Shown here: positions 12,620 to 25,160 of the stretch, one piece after another
Layout: each line of letters begins with the position of its first letter
Numbering within the stretch: position 1 is the first letter of the stretch
NCBI GenBank assembly: GCA_002633005.1
Contig: NMRA01000465.1
Span: 286,472-350,471 of the forward strand
Reading direction: 5' to 3'
DNA length: 64,000 bases
DNA from: Phoronis australis
Lineage: Eukaryota; Phoronida; Phoronidae
Translations under genes and position numbers: made by a program
The notes under the pieces: generated by a model
Databases searched by the model: none
What the model saw: only the letters and a program-made list of their open reading frames with translations
What the model was told of the DNA's origin: nothing

Positions 12620-13320
12620 ATGAGTGAAAATGATGTATATATTTTTGACAAGTCTTCAAAAATTTCATGAATAAAAAGACTACTTACATTTGAAACAAAA
12701 CGGGTGAAATTATTTGAACATAAATCGGCAATTGCAAAGTCAAATATTATAAATTTTGGAAATGATCATATTAGAAATCATACCGAAGTAGTCAATCCTT
12801 TTTGGAACGAAGTTCTAAGTAGGATAACTGGTCCTTTTTCGTAAGTAAACAGATGCGAATGATTTACTCTCAACACGTTTATGACACAAGGATGAAATAA
12901 TAAGACAGAAAATCTATCACAATTGCAGTTTAAAATTAATACCTTTTAATATCCGTATTTTTTAAACTGTCCGTCAATATATAAAATGTCATAATTATGA
13001 AATTGTTCGCAGAACAAAAGTTTGCCTATTGCCTAAAAAGGATTCAAAAGAAAAAGGTTACAACTTTGAAAGTGATGAGTGGAAAAATGTATTTTCATTG
13101 TATTTTAAATCTATTTTCGATTTCAAGTTATGTACACTGCAGTTTAAACTATTACACAGAATACTAGCAACGAACTCTTTTCTTAAAAAATAACTTTATG
13201 GACTCTGATGTTTGTACTTTCTACCAGTCAAAAATTGAAACAATATATCACACCCTTTTCAAATACAATAATATAAAATATTGATAGAAGAATAACGCAG
13301 TTAGGTGTTGTGGGTAAAAA
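12620..13320 (+). pseudogene. LINE remnant (3' part of ORF2)
   Basis: Plus-strand translation with frame changes gives RVKLFEHKSAIAKSNIINFG followed by VVNPFWNEVLSRITG, and later LQFKLLHRILATNSFLKK. The last stretch closely resembles FQFRLLHRIPPTNYFLNE of the LINE copy at 22.4-24.6 kb, so this is the C-terminal half of ORF2 of the same family. It has many stops and no RT core. Confidence 0.58.
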
Positions 13321-14300
13321 GTACGAAGTTGATTGACAAAAACAGTGATTTTGGCTGACCCATAAGTAACTAAAATAAAGTTTTAAACTCGATTATTTTG
13401 AAATTAGAATATTTTATTTACGTATCTAAATGTAAAAAATAATTCACAGCATCTGTCAATTACGTAAGATATTAGAAGGAGAATTTAATATTCAAAGAAG
13501 AACTTTATTAAATAATGATGAATGAATACCGGGTAACCAGCAGAACCATAACTTTTCCTGACAACATCGTAGCTAAAGTGGGCGGGTATGTTGAGAGGAG
13601 CGGGTGTGTGCATGCGTCCGTGTGGTGAGAGTGAGATGGGCTTACGTTTTTTGTCTCTCATGTCTTTGTATTTATGTTCTTTATACCAATAGGGAAATTT
13701 AAAAAAAGTCCAACCTACTTCATATTAACATCGTCGCTATATGTTGTGCGTCAAAGTAATTAGGTCAGGCAATCTCGGAGACAAAGAATTAGCGTGCAAG
13801 TTTCACTTTCATGAAGGTGACAAGGGATGACGACTTGTTTCGGAAGGATCCGACATTTTTACTTTAGCTTTTGTATATTAACAGTTCCTTGACGGTTTTC
13901 ATGAAATTCAGCTAAGGGATTATACTTGGGAGGCTAATATGCTTTGCCATTTTTGGACGGGTTCGACGTATTCTGTGCCACATAGTGACCATCGTATGAT
14001 ACTAATGAACAATAGAGTCATACAGTTTGCGGTGCAGTCGTGGGCGTGTTTCTACTGTAGTTACCAGAGTATTAATAGACGCAATGAGAAAGTTTTCCGC
14101 ATTCATCGGTGCATTGTTGCAGCGACGATTACGTATGAGTGTAATTTTTGCGAGAAGATTGTAAAGCGATTTCACAGGATGATGAGTGTAAAATGTATAA
14201 GAATATCATCCGATCTGCGCCTTTACTTTTGGAATCAAACCGTGTTCCCCACATTGGATGTTGTGTAAAAGTCAAAATATCTCATTCTCCATTGTTGCAG
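13321..14300 (+). other. Intron 3, 3' part
   Basis: AT-rich, with no recognised element. It ends with the pyrimidine tract and ttgcag acceptor of exon 4. Confidence 0.5.
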
Positions 14301-14459
14301 GTTATGATCGTTTTCAAGACAGAAACTGCAAGAAAATTAAAGACATGGGGGAGTGCGAAAACGTCAGTCCATTCCGCCCGTTTATTGCCAAGAATTATTG
14401 CGCCAAAACTTGCAATCTCTGCGACAAAGAAATTGATCCACCTTTTGGAGCGCCACAAG
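14301..14459 (+). CDS. Astacin gene exon 4: ShKT domain 6
   Basis: Fifty-three codons between ttgttgcag and caag|gtacaa, phase 1 at both ends. On its own the exon shows only five ShKT cysteines (YDRFQDRNC ... GEC ... NYCAKTCNLC). The missing first cysteine is made by the last base of exon 3 (T) plus the first two bases here (GT). Eight residues between Cys1 and Cys2 then fit the family. The domain is followed by a short acidic, proline-rich tail (DKEIDPPFGAPQ) that acts as a linker to exon 5. Confidence 0.85.
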
Positions 14460-15226
14460 GTACAAGTGTGATTTAAATAATTTAAGTGTGGAGTGCTGTT
14501 AAGATCATGCAAAAATCCGTACATAGAGGATAACACTTTGTCACGGATCATACTATGCGTTTTAGGTTACTTTCAAATGGTTATTATTACTAAGATGCAG
14601 TTGAAACAAATTTGATGCCGTTGATTAGCTTAAGTAGGTACCTCCAGTTTTTAATGGGAATCAGATCAGTGTAGTTGCGACCAGCGGTGTTGTAAGTCGT
14701 TCTTTTTGAAGCTACTGGATAATTAAATGTTTTGTATTTTGGATAAAATCATTTATTGCCTTAGAAACATGAAAAACGCATTTCTTGAAATTTAGCCTTG
14801 AATTTCACACTTTGGGGTCGGAGTATGCTAGGGTCAAAGAGCAACAATGAAGAAAACTTATCGTGCTTTGCATGTGTGAATCTCAGCTGATGTCATGTTT
14901 GCACATTAGAACTTCAATATGTTTTTGACCTCTATTGTAAAACTTAAATTCGGTTTCTTCAGTGACAGCACTGCTTTCAAAGAGGCCGTCAACAACAAAA
15001 TATGAAACAGTAATATAGCACAATAAAATATTAAAAAACAATAATTAAATACATGTAACGAAGAAATTGTTAAAATATGTTGAGAATTTAGATACTAAAT
15101 GAATGATGAAAATTTGACTAAAAGAGATGAAATAAATAAAGAGATGATACTAAATAATGAGAGTATGTACAGTAATGAAAAATAACATAATTCAGACAGA
15201 TTAAGTAAGAATGGGTCAGTAAATTA
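14460..15226 (+). other. Intron 4, 5' part
   Basis: AT-rich sequence without a recognised gene or element. Confidence 0.5.
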
Positions 15227-15232
15227 CAGCAG

Positions 15233-15317
<85 letters not shown>

Positions 15318-15324
15318 AGCAGCA
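15227..15324. repeat. (CAG)n microsatellite
   Basis: About 98 bases of CAG/AGC units with a few GAA and CAA interruptions, lying in intron 4 of the astacin gene. It does not sit in a supported exon. Confidence 0.95.
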
Positions 15325-15764
15325 AAAGATCTGTTGCTGGTCTTGGTTTTAATATTTTAAAAGAATCGTTACCAAAAACGAATGCACGTTGTGAGTATAG
15401 AGCTTGATTGCTACTGAATTTACGGCTAGGTATGGTGGAGCAAGGTCATTGACACATCTGTACATGCAGCAGGCAGGTATATGTATTTATATGTTTTGCT
15501 TCATAAATTCAAACTTGGACTTCAAGTCGTCGACCCGTGTGTCCCCGGGTCTAGTAACCAGCCCTGGTTGCTCTATTTGTGATTAGTGTGTCGTTGTTAT
15601 GTCCGCAAACCGGTAAACAATAAACAATATGATGCTGAATAATAGGATGGTAAAGTGTCTTAAGAGTGCTGACATTAAGAAATTAACATAGACATTTAAT
15701 TACGTCGATTTTCTTTAATAGTTTCTTTGCTATGTGATGTTTGTGCATATTAATTTTAAGGTTT

Positions 15765-17000
15765 GCAACTAAAACAATCCCAATTACTTAAACTTGTCGA
15801 CACTCTGCATAGGGAAACTGTTTACACTAAAGAGACAGATTCTTTTGTTTTCGTTTCTGGTGGGTTCCCTACAGTATACCCTAGTTTTCCTAACGTTAAG
15901 AGTGAGTTTATTTTGAAGCAGCCAAGCATGCCGGATAAGGGCTAGCTCATCGTTGAGAGAAGTTTCAAGTTATGTTACTGATCCAGTTGTGGACATAATT
16001 GCAGTGCCATCAGCATATAAAACTGGTACACTGTTGTGGAGGATAGTAAGTAGATGGTTAACAAAAATAGTGAATAACAGAGGGATCAGAATGGAGCCCT
16101 GAGGTACGCCCGTGATAACGGTTGAGAAGTCCGTAAGAATATTACCGTATTTGGTAGCCTGTTTGCTGTCGTATTAGCTTTTAAACCAAAAGAGTTCGTT
16201 TTTGTTAGCTCCACAGGACTCGAGTTTCTTTAATAGGGTACCATGGTCCACGTTGTCTTAAGGTCAACAAAAATCTGGAAGCCTTTACTGATCCATATTC
16301 ATTTGTTAAAGATAAAATCAGTCGCTTGAATGATTGTAGTCAGAGTAGAATGTTGGGGGCGGAAAGCAGTCTGTACTGTCGATAGAATGGAAATTTCCTC
16401 CAGGAACTGGTGAAGCTGCTTTTGGACACACTTTTCAAGAAATTTGAACACTGCAGAACGGACCGATATTGGTCTATAATTATCGCAACTAGACTTGTCA
16501 CCGTCTTTAAAAACAGGAGTAACTACCGCCGTCTTCCATTTATTAGGAACTGTGGCCGTTTTTCAACTTTAACTTAAAAGTTTATGATATTGGTAGGGGG
16601 CTCAATTCCAGTTGAACTATGGGACGTGATTATTAGTTACACCGATGAAGCTTTGCTTGAAAATGGACCAAGCGATATCGGGGTCATCAGCTGTGGTAAG
16701 GGCGCCCCAATCAATTGCATGTAGCACTTGTTAATTCATGGCGGAAACTTAGGAAGACAAGTCTTATACGCTGTGAATACAAGATTATGATCACTAATCC
16801 CAATGGGTATACTATCAAACTTAAACATTTTTGTCAATATCCAACTCCATGTCCACAAACATACGCGTTTCTTGTATAAACTTGAGACACATCCGCGCTT
16901 CTCCGGTGTTCCGTGGGAAAGTGAAGAGATCGCAAATATCAACGCTTCCACATTCCTTATTATACCACAAAAGACAGGGAAACAAGTACGATGTCTAATC
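15765..17000 (-). pseudogene. CR1/L2-like LINE remnant (endonuclease end and RT)
   Basis: In minus-strand order: IPIGISDHNLVFTAYKT (about 16850-16770), the SDH motif at the end of an APE endonuclease; then a decayed RT with NKWKTAVVTPVFKDGDKS (about 16550-16500), NYRPISVRSAVFKFLEK, and STVQTAFRPQHSTLTTIIQ (about 16390-16330); then TGVPQGSILIPLLF (about 16120-16080) and VLYADGTAIM (about 16030-16000), where the catalytic YADD has become YADG. Frameshifts and stops interrupt it. The VTPVFKxGD...NYRPIS...GVPQGS order is that of CR1/L2-type elements and differs from the L1/Tx1-type copies nearby. Confidence 0.7.
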
Positions 17001-17491
17001 GGACGGCTTTCACACTAAACACAATGGAGGATGGCCAGTGCTGTAATGGGTCGACTCGATTTTACGTAATTATATGTTTCGACCAAGAAATGCTCCTACC
17101 TCGAGATCAGCTAATTTACACATCATCAGATAGTGTTTGGTGTGTCCTATCTTAACAGCTGCTCGATTGGTGGGATTGTTTTTGGTGTTTTTGATATGCA
17201 CTTGGCGATTTTAAGCAGTCAGATATATTAGTCTTGCTAATGATGTACGGTACTACAAATTGATACGGCAACGTCTTACGGAGACTACAGTGTAAGGAAT
17301 GTTATACCGAATGGTCTTGGTCTACTCTGCTTGTACGTGATGCAAAATATCAACGCATGATGTAATTAAGTAGTCCAAATTGTGAAGGATTAAACACTTC
17401 AATACGTACAAGTACAAGTACGTCTGCGAATGCTCCCTGTTGAATCAGTGAAAAACAGTCCATTTATTAACATAGAAGACTTAATCAAAAG

Positions 17492-17649
17492 CGGTTGCGG
17501 ATCCAGGATTTTGAGTTAGGGAGGACGAGGGCAGAGTATTAGCTAGTAGGCCTTTGCCCTTCTGAAATTCGCACTCCGAACTGCCAAATGGAATCTGGGA
17601 GAATTTTTGGGGGGCATGGCCCCCTTGACCCCCTATAAATCCGACACTG
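17492..17649. mobile_element. Short MITE-like element, copy 1
   Basis: About 158 bases. One end resembles CAGTGGCGGATCCAGG (here with two changes) and the other reads ATCCGACACTG, an imperfect inverted complement. The interior carries a G-run followed by 'catggcccccttgacccccta'-like sequence. A longer relative sits at 43315-43610. No coding capacity. A hAT-type non-autonomous origin is possible, but target duplications are not clear. Confidence 0.45.
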
Positions 17650-17803
17650 AAGCTGTGCATATAAATGAATGGATTACGTTTATTTGTTAATTTCTTGGAA
17701 AAAAGCACGGAATCGTTTGGTTGATGTAGATGATGCATGTGCCTCTAAATACGGGGACAGTATTACATTATATGACCGTTTAGTACCCCTTGTTTAGTTC
17801 CAG

Positions 17804-17941
17804 GAATCTGTATTGATGTACTCACGCCACAATATGGCAAAACGACAACCAAGTTGTGCCAACTGTATGCAGTGCATGGGTTTTGCAACAAAAACAAGGA
17901 AATACAAAGAGAGTGCTACAATACGTGTTACTGTGAAACAT
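17804..17941 (+). CDS. Astacin gene exon 5: ShKT domain 7
   Basis: Forty-six codons from gttccag to acat|gtgagt, phase 1 at both ends. Domain 7 runs from CIDVLTPQYG to ECYNTCYC with six cysteines. The loop between Cys1 and Cys2 is longer (15 residues) than in the other domains. The exon ends CET plus a T that joins GC of exon 6 to make TGC, the first cysteine of domain 8, repeating the split-cysteine arrangement of exons 3 and 4. Confidence 0.82.
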
Positions 17942-19914
17942 GTGAGTTGGTTTTCAGACAGTATAGTTCAGATGAGCATGACAAAGACATTTGTGCTATT
18001 TATCTCCATTGGCTGCTGCAGAGAACACCACTGAAGAAAACATATGGGTTATAAGCAAAATCCCCAGCCTATTTTCACAGATATAGAGAATCCTTGCCGA
18101 GGGATTTTGACGAAATTTCCAAGAAGTTTTGGCAATGTCATTAAGCCTAGACAAGTATAGCATTTTTCTCACATGAACCGTGAAAACGACCATTTTTGCC
18201 GAAAAACGACTTGTCTTAAACTTTCAACTACACGACGCCACTTTTGTAATAGTTTTATTGATAGTTTTATTTTAAACTTAACAATTGTAAATACGCATTC
18301 AGCTTTCGTAACAATATATAAGTTAGAATCTAATAAATGGTCTTCGAGGTTGTAATATTAAAGCTTAGCACATGTTTACAAATAACAGTCAGCAGGATTC
18401 CCCGCGCGTGAGTACTAAATTGACCTTGAGACAGCACAGCTAGGCAGTCTCTCCGCGGTTCTTGAGTTGGGGGTTCGTCTCGGTTTGAATGAAGGTGGAT
18501 ATGGAATTCGCCGCCGAAGATGGGTCCGTTTAAGAAGTGTTTGCATGTCCTTCCGACTGCTAGTATGTACAGTTTCGGAATTCCGGCATTGTTTGGTTAC
18601 CGCGCGTTTGATTGTTTTAGTGTTTTGCAGACGATAAAATATATGGAGTATGGATTTCTTAGCACTACTTTGTGATTCGCCCATGTAATATCAAAAACAT
18701 ACGTACTCGGTGTCATTAACCAGTCGTGTCGTAACACATTCCAGGTCATTTGAGAAAACATGATACATGTACTTGTATCCATGTTAAGTGAACAGCAGTA
18801 TCAAGACGGTGAAATTTTTAAAACGCAGGCTTTCAACCTGTACTTTCAAGGTCATCAGGGTTAACTTGGTAATCGCTCAATAAACTAAAAGTTCGCAAGT
18901 TCAAAGCCACACAAGTCGGACAAAATATTCGGGCGTTTTAAAAAGGTCGTGCGTCCGAACGTTCACAGTTGGAGTAACAGTAAATGATTGTAAGCTCGCA
19001 TGTTCGCAATGTCGACAAAACGTAGTGTGTCCGTTACTCAAAATAAACGTGAACGTCCAGAAATCTGAATTCCTAAGTCTGAAGGCTCGTTTCTCCGAAA
19101 ACTAGTAGCGCAAAGCCGTCCACAACGGAAAAGCAAAACATATTGATGTACAACGACAATTTAAACCTCTCAATCATTGCTATAATTGAAATTCATTTCC
19201 AAAGAAATCTGTTTCAAACATGACAAGCCCACATGAATTCCAAATCAATGCGTTCAAAAGCGCAGTCCAGAGCTTTGTTTCCGACGTTAATAAGCTCATA
19301 CGAGGCTGATCTGAAAAAAAAGAAAACTAACGCCTCGTCAGCTCTTCCTGAGCTAAGAAGTCACGTATGATTATTTGGGTACGGGAACAAGACCAAGTTT
19401 ATAATGGTAATTGTCCTAAATCAAAATTTATACAAAAAGCACGGGTTTAATGGTTTAAAACGTACTCAGTATTAACAGTCTTGAACCGGAAAACAAGTTC
19501 AGCATGGAAACCGACCGAAACACAAAATAAATTTCAAAATCGTTTGAAAATCGCTATGTAACGCGCACCTTAGCGCGTAAAATTCGAACGTGTATTAAAA
19601 AATTGCGCGAACAAAGCATTTGGCACATTATTTTATTCACTTGCTTCCTGTTCTTTGCCATGCACACATCTTTCATAAAATAGGTATATAACAGTCAAAT
19701 TGTTAGTACCCCGTTCTAAGTTTATGTTTATTCTGCATCTCGTTCATTACTACGCGTTTATTTTCAACTGACAAACCTACATTCAATTTCGCAAATGGAC
19801 ATAATGTTTTACTTACAATAGTCCTGGAGAAGGAGCAAACACACAACGACTCTGTCCATATCTTCCACTCCCCAAACCGTAATTTCCGTCTTCAGTTATC
19901 AAATTTAAAATCCC
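17942..19914 (+). other. Intron 5, 5' part
   Basis: No domain or repeat family recognised. Small open frames at 17996-18782 have no recognisable content. Confidence 0.5.
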
Positions 19915-21500
19915 CCTTATTATGCACCCACATGTTTATATGCGAACGTCATCTCCGTCCGTCCGTCCGTCCGTCCGTCAGTCCGTCCGTCCGTCCGTCC
20001 GTCCGGCGTCCGCTGCTCTATCGCCAAAACGCCTTGACGCATGTTCATGAAATTTTGCACATGTGTTCCTTTCGTGGATGGAACGGAATGAGCGAACTTT
20101 AGGACGGATCTAACTACCGGTGTGCCCCCTAGTGGCAATTTTAGTTTTTTACGTTTACCTCTGTATCTTTAAAAGTCCTGAAGGAATTTTTGTAAAATTT
20201 GGTATATAGGCGCATATTAGTGAGATGACACTGTCCTGCCGTTTTCGGATTCAACGTAGTTTGCGCAACGTGGTGGCCATTTATACTGTTTTCGAGTCTG
20301 TTTTTGCGTCCACCCCTCTATCAACCAAACCGCTCAAAGTATGATTGTGAAAGTTGGCATGTATGTTCTTGCTACGAAATGGATGATTTTCCGACGATTT
20401 CGACTACTGTGGCGCCTCCTAGTGGGAGCTATGTTTTTGCGCCTATGGCTGTATCTCCTAAACCGTTCGAAGATTCTTTACTAAATTAATTAAGTGTAGT
20501 TATATGATGTTGACAACAGACGATGACGACTTTCGTACGGATCTGAAGACTGGTGTGCCACCTAGTGGCAATTCTATTATTTACGTTTACCTCTATATTC
20601 AAAGGTCCTCAACGTATTTTCATAAACTTTGGCAAACAGGCATCTGTTAATGAGGTGACGCTAGCTCTCCGTTTTCAGATGGATTCGACCTATTTTGCGC
20701 CACCTATTGGCCATTTTTACTGTTTTCGAGTCTGGTTTTTGGCGTCCACTAATCTATCAACCAAATCGCTTTCAGGATAATTGTTAAAATTGGCATGTAT
20801 TTCTTTACTAGAAAGTGGACAGCTGACGATGATTTTCCGACGAGTTCGACTACTGTGGCGCCTCCTAGTGGCAGTTTGTTTTTTTGCGCTCATAGCTGTA
20901 TCTCCTAAATCGTTTGCAGGATCTTTACTTTATTTAGCATGTGTATTTATATGATTTTGACAAAGCACGTCGACGACTTTCGGACGGATCTGGCATAAAG
21001 TTTTGAATATAGGCATCTATTGGTGAGATGACGCTACCGTACTGTTTTGGATGGAATCGAGATATTTGCGCCACCTAGTGGCCATTTTTGCTGTTTCAAA
21101 ATCTTGTTTTTGGCGTCCACCCCTCGATCACTCAAATCATTCTAGGGATGGTTTTGAAAACTGGCGTATATGTTTTCAGTGTTAAGAGGACGTTTGATGT
21201 TGGCGACTGTCTACTGTGGCGCCTCGTAGTGTTAGTTTTGTTGTTCGCCCATAGTTGTATATCTAAAAGCCACTGCCGGATCTTTATTAAATTTAGTAAG
21301 TGAATTTATATGAAGATGACAGACGACGACTGTCAGGCGGATCGAACGGACGCTCTGCACACAAGTGGCAATTTCATTTTGTTCTGTTTTCCTTTTTTCA
21401 CTGAAGTTACTTGACAGATTTTTATGAATTATGGCAAGTTCCCGTTTTTGGATGGATTGTACGTTTTTGCGCCATCTACTGGCCATATTTATGATACAAA
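19915..21500 (+). repeat. Tandem-repeat family, copy B (plus orientation)
   Basis: The head is cacccacatgtttatatgcg followed by a (GTCC)n run at 19955-20004. Then come about three and a half tandem units of roughly 400-430 bases, each with 'acgtttacctctgtat', 'tttcataaa-tttggca', 'gcgccacctagtggccattt', 'ttggcgtccacccct' and 'gtggcgcctcctagtg' in that order. Units start near 20150 and 20582; the third is shortened. An inverted copy lies at 29392-30765. No protein is encoded. It resembles internal-tandem-repeat non-autonomous elements, but the class is unknown. Confidence 0.7.
19955..20004. repeat. (GTCC)n microsatellite
   Basis: About twelve GTCC units with one A interruption, forming part of the head of the tandem-repeat element. 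Confidence 0.95.
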
Positions 21501-22384
21501 TAAATAACCCTAAAAGCACACCTTTTGCGATGCATTCGTGGGCGCATTTCAACGCTCCGCGTTGCTCTTGTATAGACCGATTTGAGGAGCCCAAATTGGC
21601 CTTGCAGACCAACATTACCGACATACAATTTGTGATTGATACTCCTTGCAACAGTCTTTATCCTCCAGTGCATTGGTTGCAACAAGTGTTGACTCCCTGG
21701 CTCCACTTTTGACGCTGCAAAATATTGTTTTTCCCGCTAGCCGGTGACCTCCTCGCCTCAAACACTCGTTTTTGCGATATCTTTACAACTAACTAGGCTT
21801 TAGGACTGCCAACTGTAAAATTGGTTCCTACAGTAACTTAAGAGCATCGCTCTGAGTCCACTCACTAATGCCATAAATTGCCAAATGTAACGAACTGTCA
21901 GACGTATTGGCTTGCTTTTGTCTACGTCACTGAGAGAATCACCTTTTAATTCGAACAACTACGAATAACACCTTCATGCAATGGTGCTCTATTGAGACCC
22001 CTTTTGTTGTTTGTGCTCGGTGACGCAATATGGCACGAAAAGGCTACAGTTTCATCTATTATTTGACGGCTTATATTTGTGTGATTGAACTCGCGTTTTC
22101 TTATTTTATTAAGAATTTGCTAGGACTATCTGATTAGCTCAATACTTCTAAAACAACAAGATTCCGTTGAAGTTAGACTTTAATCGGAATGGCTGATGTT
22201 TGAAACCGCAATTGTTTAGTTTACATCAAAGGTCAAAGGTCAGTTTGTCCATACGACGGGAATGTGCTACGTCTATGTTTTGACATCAACAGAAATTCAA
22301 AGTCTTTAAGAACAAACCGCAAAAATATCCGGTGACAAGACTGAATTCTGTTTCAGTGGCGGAGAACCACTTCGAATATTACAA
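21501..22384 (+). other. Intron 5, middle
   Basis: No recognised gene or element. Confidence 0.45.
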
Positions 22385-24620
22385 CTTTTTTATTATTTAA
22401 TACATTTATTACAAAATACAGGAACATATACAAATATACACAGCACAACACAACACACAACAACGTACAGAACTGTGCAAAAAACGAGAAAGCATTTCAT
22501 TGTTACTTCAAAATTAGAAAGCACTACGTACACTTCTGTTCTGGCATCTGTTCAACACTCTGGCTCCCTTCATGTTTCAAAAACACACTTCCAATCTTCC
22601 CATTTGCTTGTATCATTAAATTTCCGTGTGTTTAACGAAGCACTAACTTCTACATTAAAACACACCCTCAAAAATTTTTTAAGACATCTTAAATTAGGTT
22701 TGACGTTTGCAAATTTCATTTTAAAAATGAAAATTTTAGTTTGTAAAAGGAACCAATTCAAAATTTTATTATGTTCATTTTGAAGACCAAATATAATGGT
22801 GGTTTTGTCTATTTCAAAATTTACTTGCATTGCAGTCATTAACCAGAGACGTACCCCTTGCCAGAAGGAATTAACATACTCACATTCAAAGAATAAATGC
22901 TCTAGAGTTTCGGGAAAGTATCTACAAAAAGTACAAGGATTTGAATTCCACATATCTAATCTCATTTAAAAAATAATTAGTAGGCGGAATTCTATGCAGT
23001 AAGCGGAACTGAAAGTAAGCTTTTATCATTCGTACATTCATGTGGAAGTTTGTAATAGAAATTCCACATCTTCTATGATAGTGAAAATCACAATACTTCG
23101 AATTTCTTTTGTGCCTATAGTATTGCCATTTTTGCACAGAATATGGTAAGAATCCCTACATCCCTTTTTCGTCAAAATAATATTTTTAGAGAAAAAGGTA
23201 CAAATGGTCCATATAACTTTTTTAGAATTAAGTTTTTGGAAAACGTAATCAAATATTTTTTATTGCACTAACAATTGAATTGTATTCGAGCAAGCTGACA
23301 TTAATCTGATGAATCGTCTGGAAACTTTCAAAGGTGTATAAGTTATCATTCCAGTCTAAAAATCATTTACAAGTATTATACATTTTTCAACGAATGACTC
23401 ATACAAGGGCTGTATTCCACCGTAATATTACTGTTGGCCCACACATTAATTGATACCGCATCTTCGTGACCTGAAATAGTTTGTTTGTGAACTAAAAGGC
23501 TCCAATACTGTATAGTAATAGTTACTGTTATCCGATCTAGTTAACCTATAGTCCCCACAGCTCAGCATTCTATCTCTGGTAAGCCCGATAACTTTTGCAA
23601 CACATACGTGCAAGGAGATGCTGTTCAAATGAATCTTCTAATCCATGAAATTTTTAAAGACATAATGAATTTTCTGACTTCAATCATCTTTAATCCACCA
23701 TCTTCTATGGATTTATTGAGTACCCCTCTTTTTATTTTATCAGGTTTTCCGCCCCAAATGAATTTAAAGAACAAAGTTTCAATATTGCCAAAAGTAGTAT
23801 CATTGGAACTTGGGAGTAACTTTAGCAGATGTATAATTTTTGGAGCACAAGTGTTTTTAATACTGTGACCTTTCCAAAGATAGTCAGCTTTCTACCAGAC
23901 CATATATTAATCAGATTCACCATTCCCTTATTTTTGCATCAAAGTTATCTTTGGACATAATTTCCAAGTTCACACTGAAATTAATATCCAGAAGCTCAAA
24001 ATCAACGTCACCCCATATTAGTTTCCAACGCGTGCAGTGAAACAGTTCTTGAGAGAATTTTCTACGTCTAATGTGAAAGTTGTGTCATCTGCGTATTGTG
24101 TTATAACGTAGTCTTCGTTGTCAATTTTAATACCTTTCGCTTCAATATCATGTTTAATCAATATGGACAAAATTTCAACACACAGTATAAAAATATAAGG
24201 GGAGAGAGGATCACCTTGTCTACATCCACGTTCCATTACGAAGTTGTCTGACAGAAATCATTTTGTATGACACGAGCAATTGGTTTAGTATAAAATGTTC
24301 TGATACATCGAATAATATTAGCTTTGAAATTACCCAGGAAACACTGTCAAAAGCCTTTTCAAAGTCTACCAACACAAGTAGTCGTGGAATGTTGTGTTTG
24401 TCTGTATAACTCGTAATATCATGAATTAGTCTCGTGTTCTCAGCCATAAATCTTTCTTTAATAAATCCAGTTTGGGTATTTGCAATCAGTTTGTTTATAT
24501 CTACGCATCCCGAAGCTAGTTTATATACACCATTCTATAAAGTTATTGGTCGCCAGTTTTTCAGAAACTGTTTCGGCTCTTCTGGTTTTGGAATATACTG
24601 TATGTAATAATCCCAGTCCG
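22385..24620 (-). pseudogene. L1/Tx1-like LINE, 5'-truncated RT and C-terminal part
   Basis: Minus strand, starting inside the RT: KPEEPKQFLKNWRPITLLNG (near 24590-24530), QTGFIKERFMAENTRLIHDI, LLVLVDFEKAFDSVSWV (near 24380-24330), then ERGCRQGDPLSPYIFILCVE and the catalytic QYADDTTF (near 24100-24080). Farther on is the C-terminal zinc-knuckle-like segment DMWNSNPCTFCRYFPETLEH (near 22955-22900) with HLFFECEYVNSFW. The 3' end is AT-rich with an AATAAA-like run near 22395-22385. Frameshifts break ORF2 at several places. The RT motifs and the CxxC...H...C tail place it in the L1/Tx1 group. Relatives are at 12.6 and 46.9 kb. Confidence 0.75.
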
Positions 24621-25037
24621 TTGAGTTGTAAATATTACAACTGTTTTTCGCGTTCCAGGTCAGTCTTTAACCTAACTCGATTCTGTAACCTTTTATTTAC
24701 AGCGAATTGGCTAATGGCATACAAGATCACTACATCTATACCGAGACTACTAAGAACAAGTATAAATTCTAGACAAAAAGGCATTGTTACCCGCCAATAA
24801 TGTTAATACGAGGCATGGCAAGAGCCAATACAAGTTACATAGGTTATACTTTACGGGGATGTATTAGAGTCAGGCACATTTCAAACGCTAATGGCGATCG
24901 TGACAACAAATATGAGAACGGTCATGATCACGTTTTCTTTTGCGCCTTTATTCTCGTTACCATTAGGCGTGCTTTCCTTTGCTACAAGTGGCACATTCCC
25001 AATAAAAGATATTAAATGTAATTCCTGATTTTTCCAG
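24621..25037 (+). other. Intron 5, 3' end
   Basis: Nothing recognised before the ttttccag acceptor of exon 6. Confidence 0.5.
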
Positions 25038-25160
25038 GCTTCAACACTTTCTCAGACGGCTATTGCGATGAAGCAGCTATCTTAGGACTGTGCTCTACAC
25101 CAGAATCAAACAAACTGTACTGTGCAAAAAGTTGTCGCTATTGTCTGAAAACGAAAAAAG
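25038..25160 (+). CDS. Astacin gene exon 6: ShKT domain 8
   Basis: Forty-one codons between tttttccag and aaag|gtggta, phase 1 at both ends. The first cysteine is split with exon 5 (T plus GC). The rest runs FNTFSDGYCDEAAILGLC ... LYCAKSCRYC, giving six cysteines in family spacing, followed by a basic tail (LKTKK). The donor GTGGTA is weaker than those of most other exons. The next coding segment appears to be the 27-base exon at 29108. Confidence 0.8.

Noticed and set aside
15227-15324. CAG repeat as a polyglutamine coding tract
   Set aside because: No splice-consistent exon surrounds it and it lies inside an intron of the astacin gene.
18415-18782. Minus-strand frames of 61-89 codons
   Set aside because: Overlapping frames without recognisable content or repeat match.
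19955-20004. (GTCC)n as a CRISPR-like or regulatory array
   Set aside because: Simple tetranucleotide microsatellite at the head of a repeat element, with no spacers.
21232-21712. Frames of 76-139 codons on both strands
   Set aside because: Within the end of the tandem-repeat element; openness on both strands reflects repeat composition.
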